Origin: DATBIO01 sp036556965
Lineage (GTDB): Bacteria; Acidobacteriota; Vicinamibacteria; Fen-336
DNA length: 12,377 nucleotides
Direction of reading: 5' to 3'
Assembly (NCBI GenBank): GCA_036556965.1
Contig: DATBIO010000170.1
Location: 1-12,377, forward strand
Made by a program: the position numbers and the translations under genes. The notes under the pieces are model-generated. The model had not been told where the DNA came from. It saw only the letters and a program-made list of their open reading frames with translations, and made no database searches. Every line of letters begins with the position of its first letter. Position 1 is the stretch's first letter. Positions 7,766 to 12,377 of this stretch are shown here, piece by piece.

Positions 7766-7772
7766 CATATCG

Positions 7773-8939
7773 ATGAAGAAGCTCATTGCGCTCGTTGCCG
7801 TGGCCTTCCTGGCCGCGCTTCCCGCCATCGCGGGCGAGTGGCACACCGGATCCACCAACCTCTGTACCGACTGCCACACCATGCACTTCAGCCAGACGCA
7901 CCAGTGGGGCAGCGACCTCCCGATCGGGACCACGCCGGCGGGCGACGGCAACTGGCTCAGCACGTCGGGCCCGAACGCCTTCCTCCTCAAGGCTCCCGCC
8001 AACCAGCTCTGCCTGGCCTGCCACGACGGCCAGAGCTTCGCTCCCGACGTCCTCGCCACGGACTTCAACGCGGGCGTCAACCGCGGCGCCGGCGCCCTCA
8101 ACGAGTTGGGCGTCGCCCTCGCCGGCTACGAGGAGTGGAAGGGCCACACCCTGGGCACCACCAACCGGCCCCCCGGCTACGACCCGACCGCGACTCCCGC
8201 GGGCGACGTCTTCCCGGCCGGGACCCAGCTGGAGTGCACCTCCTGCCACACGCAGCACGGCCTCGCCACCGTCTACCGCAACCTGGGACCGCGCGCCCTG
8301 GGCACCGCCAACCTGCCCAAGTACGTGATCAACACGACCAACGACGTCACCAAGGACGTGTGGGTGAACATCGCGCCCGTGGGACCGCCGGAAGAGGGCG
8401 GCTACATCGCCAACACGGGCGACGCCGCGACCTTCAACCCCTTCTACTCGGCGAACAACCTGCTCTACAACCGCATCGACAAGACGGTGGGCACGGCCAA
8501 GACCTCCAACGGCATCGACACCATGTGCGCGGCCTGCCACGGCAACTTCCACGGCGGCCAGGGCGACCCCGGCATCGGGGGCGACCCGGTGGCGGACGGC
8601 GGGGAGAGATTCCTGCGCCACCCCACCGCCCAGGAGCCGCTCAACGCCGGCGCGCACGGCACGTCGGCCCTCTCGCGCTACGTCGGCGCCACCACCAAGG
8701 TCAAGGTCTACACCACGAACTACACCGGCTACACGGACGCTTCCCCCGGCTGCGTGAGCTGCCACAAGGCGCACGGGAACCAGAACCCCTTCGGCCTGGT
8801 GTTCCTCAGCCGCAACGCCACCGGTGGAGTGATCACCGAGGAGGGCGGGCGCGGTGCGACCGACCCGCCGGAGTCCGCCAACGGCTACCAGGTGGGCTAC
8901 CGCAACCTCTGCGGGCAGTGCCACGGACAGGGCAACTAG
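7773..8939 (+). CDS. Secreted hexahaem cytochrome, OmcS-like nanowire subunit candidate
   Basis: Probably an extracellular electron-transfer cytochrome. The 388-aa precursor starts with a clear signal peptide (cut near AIA, residue 20) at an ATG with a good ribosome site. Six CXXCH motifs start at Cys31, 80, 155, 252, 327 and 380. Outside these motifs, six His residues fall where OmcS of Geobacter sulfurreducens (a hexahaem filament protein) has its distal ligands, comparing from memory: His38 in CHTMH, His125 in KGH, His162 in TQH, His260 in NFH, His283 in RHP and His334 in KAH. The order and flanking words (first motif CHTMH, LRHP, CHKAH, last motif close to the C terminus) also match OmcS. 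In OmcS the His of CHTMH ligates a haem in the neighbouring subunit, which is what links the filament. Length is close to OmcS. It is preceded by a long gap and followed by a terminator, so it is probably its own transcript. Cytochrome certain; filament role inferred. Confidence 0.95.
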   Translation: MKKLIALVAVAFLAALPAIAGEWHTGSTNLCTDCHTMHFSQTHQWGSDLPIGTTPAGDGNWLSTSGPNAFLLKAPANQLCLACHDGQSFAPDVLATDFNAGVNRGAGALNELGVALAGYEEWKGHTLGTTNRPPGYDPTATPAGDVFPAGTQLECTSCHTQHGLATVYRNLGPRALGTANLPKYVINTTNDVTKDVWVNIAPVGPPEEGGYIANTGDAATFNPFYSANNLLYNRIDKTVGTAKTSNGIDTMCAACHGNFHGGQGDPGIGGDPVADGGERFLRHPTAQEPLNAGAHGTSALSRYVGATTKVKVYTTNYTGYTDASPGCVSCHKAHGNQNPFGLVFLSRNATGGVITEEGGRGATDPPESANGYQVGYRNLCGQCHGQGN

Positions 8940-8951
8940 CGATTCAACCAT

Positions 8952-8979
8952 CGGGGAGGGGCGTCACCGCCCCTCCCCG
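8952..8979 (+). terminator. Intrinsic terminator after the hexahaem cytochrome
   Basis: A perfect 12-bp stem, CGGGGAGGGGCG at 8952-8963 and its complement at 8968-8979, closes a TCAC loop 12 bases after the stop codon. The T-rich tail is weak (tcgtctt), but stem strength and placement make a terminator the best reading. It separates the hexahaem gene from the decahaem/porin unit. Confidence 0.8.
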
Positions 8980-8998
8980 TCGTCTTAGGAAAGTGACC

Positions 8999-9013
8999 CG
9001 CATCCACGATGCG
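8999..9013. repeat. Short inverted repeat CGCATC-CAC-GATGCG
   Basis: Six-bp arms around a 3-bp centre in the gap before the decahaem gene. The arm shares GCATCC with the direct repeats at 3167 and 3184, so it might be a related binding site. The shared part is short and chance cannot be excluded. Confidence 0.25.
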
Positions 9014-9056
9014 CCAGGCCCCAGGACGGATCCGAGGAAGCGCCGCCGGCCTGGCG
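9012..9056 (+). repeat. Inverted repeat CGCCAGGCC / GGCCTGGCG with T-rich tail
   Basis: Perfect 9-bp arms at 9012-9020 and 9048-9056 with a 27-base loop, followed by gtcgttttgtcc. It could be a second weak terminator or a structured leader of the next transcript. The long loop lowers confidence in either reading. Confidence 0.3.
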
Positions 9057-9145
9057 GTCGTTTTGTCCTTTACAGGCGCTCCGGGCCGTCCTGACGGTTC
9101 GGGCGCCGCGCGCCCCCCCGCCCTACCCCCTCCCCCGAGCACGCG

Positions 9146-10552
9146 ATGACCGTCGCGCGCGCGCGCCGGCGCGGCGCGACGAAGGGAATCCTCGCGGGGG
9201 CGGCGGCCGCCGCCGCCGTGCTCGCCGCCGCCGCCGACTTCGGCGCGACCCGCCACGGCAACCCGGAGACGGGGGCCTTCCGCATCGAGAGCGCCCCCCG
9301 GGGCAGCTGCGCCCAGTGCCACGACCAGCACGCCAGCCGCGAGGGAACCCCGACGGGCGGCCCCTTCGAGTCCCAGCTCTTCGCGCCGAACGACAACGCG
9401 CTGTGCGCGACCTGCCACACCGGGGCAGGCGGCTTCGAGGTCTACCCGGGCTTCGCGCCCTGGGAGCGCTCGGCGCACGCGATCTCTCCGTCCATGGTCT
9501 GGCCCGGTCCGGAGCCCCGCGCGCGGCGCAGCGGCGACGCCGGGCTGTGCCTCAACTGCCACGACCCCCACGGCCGCGAGGACGGCGCCGGCGCCATCCC
9601 CGCCCTGGCGGCGGCGCGCGAGGAAGCCCTGTGCCTCGCGTGCCACGACGGCTCGCCGGCGGACGACGTCCGCAGCGCGTTCCAGGAGCCGTTCACCCAC
9701 CCCATCGCCGTCTCCCGCCGGCACGAGATGGAGGAGGGAGGCGTCCCCGCGCGCTACGGGTCGGGCGAGCGGCACGCGGAGTGCGTGGACTGCCACAACC
9801 CGCACCGCGAGGCCGCCGACCCGCTGCCGCCCACGGCGCCCACCGCGCCCGCGCGCATCACCGGGGTGGGACGCGTCCGGGTCACCAACGGGGTGGCGGG
9901 CACGCGTCCCATCTACCAGTGGGCGGGCCCCGAGGAGACCGCCTTCGCCCAGGAGTACGAGCTCTGCTTCAAGTGCCACTCGTCGTGGACCACCCAGCCC
10001 GCCGGGCAGCCCGACCTCGCGCTCCAGCTCAACCCCAACAACCCGTCCTTCCACCCCGTGGAGGCGCCCGGCCGCAACCGCATCGACGGGCGGGCCTTCA
10101 CCACGGGCTGGAGCGCGGAGCGGATGACCTACTGCGGCGACTGCCACGGCAGCGACGACCCGCTGGCCCGCGGACCGCACGGCTCGAGCTACCGCCACCT
10201 CCTGAAGAAGGAGTACGCGACGGTGAGCGTCCCCACCCCCGTGGCCCCCACCGACCTCTGCTTCGAGTGCCACGCCTGGGACACCTACGCCAACCTGTCC
10301 GCCGATCCCTCCGCGCACGCCGCCAGCCGCTTCAACCCCCCGGGCACCGCCCAGGGCCACGTCTTCCACGTCGCCCAGCAGGGGTACTCCTGCTATTCGT
10401 GCCACGCCACCCACGGCAGCACCCTCTATCCCGCCCTCATCGCGGTGGGGCGGGCCCCGGGCCTGGCCGGCTACACGCAGACCACTTCCGGAGGCACCTG
10501 CACCAGCAGCTGCCATCCCGTCCGCATCTATGCCGCGAGCTACCCTCGCTAG
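9146..10552 (+). CDS. Exported multihaem cytochrome with nine CXXCH and one CX3CH motif
   Basis: Likely the cytochrome partner of the barrel protein encoded next, moving electrons from the periplasm across the outer membrane. The 468-aa product starts with a basic stretch and an Ala-rich hydrophobic segment (about 13-30), a signal peptide or N-terminal anchor. Nine CXXCH motifs start at Cys55, 87, 135, 163, 213, 274, 330, 372 and 416. A tenth site, CTSSCH at Cys452-His457, has three residues between the cysteines instead of two and lies 11 residues from the C terminus. Many motifs are followed by a nearby His (DQH, DPHG, NPH, ATHG) that can be a distal ligand. The start has only a weak GAG upstream (9135-9137); the ATG is accepted because it places the hydrophobic segment correctly. 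The stop lies inside the next gene's first codons (23-bp overlap), indicating coupled translation. Electron-transfer role certain; exact position in a conduit inferred. Confidence 0.93.
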   Translation: MTVARARRRGATKGILAGAAAAAAVLAAAADFGATRHGNPETGAFRIESAPRGSCAQCHDQHASREGTPTGGPFESQLFAPNDNALCATCHTGAGGFEVYPGFAPWERSAHAISPSMVWPGPEPRARRSGDAGLCLNCHDPHGREDGAGAIPALAAAREEALCLACHDGSPADDVRSAFQEPFTHPIAVSRRHEMEEGGVPARYGSGERHAECVDCHNPHREAADPLPPTAPTAPARITGVGRVRVTNGVAGTRPIYQWAGPEETAFAQEYELCFKCHSSWTTQPAGQPDLALQLNPNNPSFHPVEAPGRNRIDGRAFTTGWSAERMTYCGDCHGSDDPLARGPHGSSYRHLLKKEYATVSVPTPVAPTDLCFECHAWDTYANLSADPSAHAASRFNPPGTAQGHVFHVAQQGYSCYSCHATHGSTLYPALIAVGRAPGLAGYTQTTSGGTCTSSCHPVRIYAASYPR

Positions 10553-12377
10553 GGTGCTGCGGGTCCCCGTGGCCGCGGCGGCCGCCCTCCTGCCGACGGC
10601 GGCCCACGCCAGCGACCTGACCGGCCGCGCCATCTTCTCGTACCAGGACTTCGGCACCACGGCCGGGCTGGAGAGCGACGCCTTCCGCCGCACCTACGAG
10701 CTGCGCCTGGAGCGGCACGTGGTCAACCCGCTGCGGCTGCGGCTCACCCTCCGCGCCGACCACGACGACGGGGACAGCGACGCCGGCCGCGGCCGTCTCT
10801 CGCGCAGCTTCCGCCGCTTCCAGCCCAACGCGGAGCTGTTCTACAACCTCGACAAGCTCGACCTGCAGGGGAGCTGGTACCTCGTCCGCCAGACGGCGTT
10901 CGCGGAGGGGGCGGGGGAGCGCGAGCAGCGGCTGGACCGCCTCGCGGGGCGCGCCTCGTGGCGGCCCGACGGCCTGCCTACCCTCACCCTGCTCTCCGAG
11001 CGCCGGGGCACCTTCGACGCCGCCGCCGAGGTCGACCGCACGGAGAGCCTGCTCCAGGGCTCCCTCGACTACGTCTTCCGCGACCTCACCGTCAGCGCGA
11101 GCAGCCGCCGCACGACGCTGGACGACGGGGAGCTGGCCTTCGCGCGCGAGAGCCTGCAGAACCAGGGCACGCTCTCCTACGACCACAGCTTCTTCGGAGG
11201 CCGTCTCACCACCGCCCTCAACGCGTCCGTCCTGGACACCCGCATCGACGAGCGCGCGGCGGAGGGCGCCATCAGCGTGCCCACTCCCGTGACCATCACG
11301 CGCGCCGCCCACGCGCGGGACGACACGCCCCTCGACGACGTCGACCGCCCTCCGGTGGCGCTGCCCGCCCTCATCGACGGCGCGCTGGACCGCGGCGCCG
11401 GCGTCTTCATCGGGCCGGGCGGCGACTCCTACCAGAACCTGTCGCTCGACCTCGCGCGCCCCTCGGAGGTGGACACCGTCCGCGTGGTGGTGCGGGACCG
11501 GTCGGGCCTGGAGGTGCCGTCCGGGGGCGGCCTCGCCTGGGACGCCTACCAGAGCCCCGACGGCGTGCGCTGGACGCCGCTGCCCACGGGCGCGGCCACC
11601 GCCTTCGTCACCGGACTCAGCGCCTACGAGGTCCGCTTCCCGGTCACGACCTCGCGCTACTTCAAGGTCGTCAACCCCGCCACCAGCACCGTGGACAGCG
11701 AGGTCACGGAGGTGCAGGCCTTCCTGCACGCCGCCTTCGGGGCGGGGGAGACGCGCCGCACGGACGTGCGGATCGGCAACGGCATCGCCTCGGTGACCGC
11801 GCAGCCCACCACCGCGGTCACGCTCTCGTACTACGGGCTCTTCAACGGGCTCCGGCAGACGTCCGACGTCCGTCCCGAGCTGACGAGCGACACCGTCGAC
11901 CAGACGGTGTCCCTGGGATTCGACCCCCACCGCCTCCTCGGGTTCATCGCCCGCTACCAGGACCGCCGGCTCACCCAGTCCGACGGGTTCCGCCAGGACT
12001 TCCTGGCCTACACCGGAATCGTGCGCGTGGGGCTGGCCGGCGTGCTGGACGAGACGGTGGAGGCCATCCGCACCGAGGAGGACAACGGGGGCCGCGCCAG
12101 CACCACCGACACCCTGAGCTTCCGGACCTACGCGCGGCCCTATCCGTCCTGGAACGTGTCCGTGGACGCGGGCCTGCAACGGCAGCGCTTCGCGGGCCCC
12201 GGCATCGACATCGACCGCCGCCACTTCAACGCCGTGAGCTCCTCCCAGCTCACGCGCCGCCTCAAGCTCTCGCTGAGCGTGACCCTGCAGAACAGCGACT
12301 ACGATGCGGGCCTCCTGCCCGGCCTCGTGCCCGAGGGCCTCCCCGTCGGCGACGACCGGCGCTGGACGGTCGAGCTG
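10530..12377 (+). CDS. Exported beta-rich protein, probable outer-membrane porin of a cytochrome conduit (partial)
   Basis: Probable beta-barrel that would hold the preceding cytochrome in the outer membrane. The frame is open from an ATG at 10530 to the right edge (616 residues, C terminus missing). The N terminus is a signal peptide (MPRATLARVLRV..., cut near AHA at residue 27); a GTG at 10554, one base after the cytochrome stop, gives a shorter but also plausible signal peptide. After it come many alternating polar/hydrophobic strands rich in Arg, Asp, Thr and Tyr (for example YELRLERHVV and LRLTLRADHD), as in large barrels, and no CXXCH. Residues about 250-405 differ: they look like a jelly-roll insert resembling F5/8 type C (discoidin) domains, with SYQNLSLDL, WDAYQSPDGVRWTPL and SRYFKVVN. 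Barrel-type strands resume afterwards. The 23-bp overlap with the cytochrome gene supports a joint complex. Porin identity is inferred from pattern and context; another large surface beta protein is possible. Confidence 0.75.
   Translation, partial: MPRATLARVLRVPVAAAAALLPTAAHASDLTGRAIFSYQDFGTTAGLESDAFRRTYELRLERHVVNPLRLRLTLRADHDDGDSDAGRGRLSRSFRRFQPNAELFYNLDKLDLQGSWYLVRQTAFAEGAGEREQRLDRLAGRASWRPDGLPTLTLLSERRGTFDAAAEVDRTESLLQGSLDYVFRDLTVSASSRRTTLDDGELAFARESLQNQGTLSYDHSFFGGRLTTALNASVLDTRIDERAAEGAISVPTPVTITRAAHARDDTPLDDVDRPPVALPALIDGALDRGAGVFIGPGGDSYQNLSLDLARPSEVDTVRVVVRDRSGLEVPSGGGLAWDAYQSPDGVRWTPLPTGAATAFVTGLSAYEVRFPVTTSRYFKVVNPATSTVDSEVTEVQAFLHAAFGAGETRRTDVRIGNGIASVTAQPTTAVTLSYYGLFNGLRQTSDVRPELTSDTVDQTVSLGFDPHRLLGFIARYQDRRLTQSDGFRQDFLAYTGIVRVGLAGVLDETVEAIRTEEDNGGRASTTDTLSFRTYARPYPSWNVSVDAGLQRQRFAGPGIDIDRRHFNAVSSSQLTRRLKLSLSVTLQNSDYDAGLLPGLVPEGLPVGDDRRWTVEL

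Larger units (their letters stand above)
7370..7772. other. 403-bp intergenic region between NHL gene and OmcS-like gene
   Basis: No supported gene. It holds a 14-bp palindrome and a 9-bp-stem hairpin near its left end, then GC-rich sequence and a somewhat less GC-rich part from about 7485. A reading frame continuous with the next gene is open from a GTG at 7599, but it lacks a ribosome site and a signal peptide at that start. A short ACCG-GAAA-CGGT tetraloop hairpin lies near 7645. I looked for a c-di-GMP (GEMM) riboswitch core and did not find one. A promoter for the hexahaem gene must lie here, but no hexamer pair is convincing. Confidence 0.5.

Noticed and set aside
7599..7772. N-terminal extension of the hexahaem cytochrome from a GTG at 7599
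   Set aside because: It would bury the signal peptide 58 residues inside the protein; the ATG at 7773 has GAGGA at proper spacing.
3216..10552. Tandem tgccac-rich DNA as a CRISPR or satellite repeat
   Set aside because: The repetition comes from in-frame CXXCH haem codons with diverged surroundings; there are no identical repeats with uniform spacers.

Overview
The window is about 12.4 kb of very GC-rich DNA (over 70% by eye, nearly every third codon position G or C). All recognisable genes are on the + strand. Their content (multihaem c-type cytochromes, an outer-membrane barrel, an NHL propeller and a sigma-54 two-component pair) fits a metal-respiring member of the Myxococcota or former Deltaproteobacteria. 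Anaeromyxobacter or a close relative is the most likely source, inferred from composition and gene content only.

Layout. (1) 115-393: a small 92-residue protein of unknown function. (2) 437-3096: a membrane histidine kinase and a sigma-54-activating response regulator overlapping by ATGA, one regulatory operon. (3) 3216-7369: a secreted cytochrome with 42 CXXCH haem-binding motifs, overlapped by GTGA with a secreted six-bladed NHL propeller. (4) 7370-7772: a 403-bp gap with a palindrome and a strong GC hairpin but no supported gene. (5) 7773-8939: a secreted hexahaem cytochrome that matches the plan of the Geobacter nanowire protein OmcS, closed by a 12-bp-stem terminator. (6) 9146 to the right edge: a cytochrome with nine CXXCH motifs and one CX3CH, overlapped by a long exported beta-rich protein that looks like an outer-membrane porin and runs off the window.

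Working together (inference): the last two genes look like a porin-cytochrome conduit that carries electrons across the outer membrane. The OmcS-like protein could polymerise outside the cell as a conductive filament. The 42-haem protein could act as a very long wire or charge store in the periplasm or at the surface, with the NHL propeller as partner or scaffold. The kinase-regulator pair may tune expression, although no convincing sigma-54 promoter was found. The three cytochromes together carry 58 candidate haem sites in roughly 7.3 kb.

The most interesting items are the 42-haem protein, the OmcS-like filament candidate with the inter-subunit histidine position kept, and a jelly-roll-like insert inside the putative porin.
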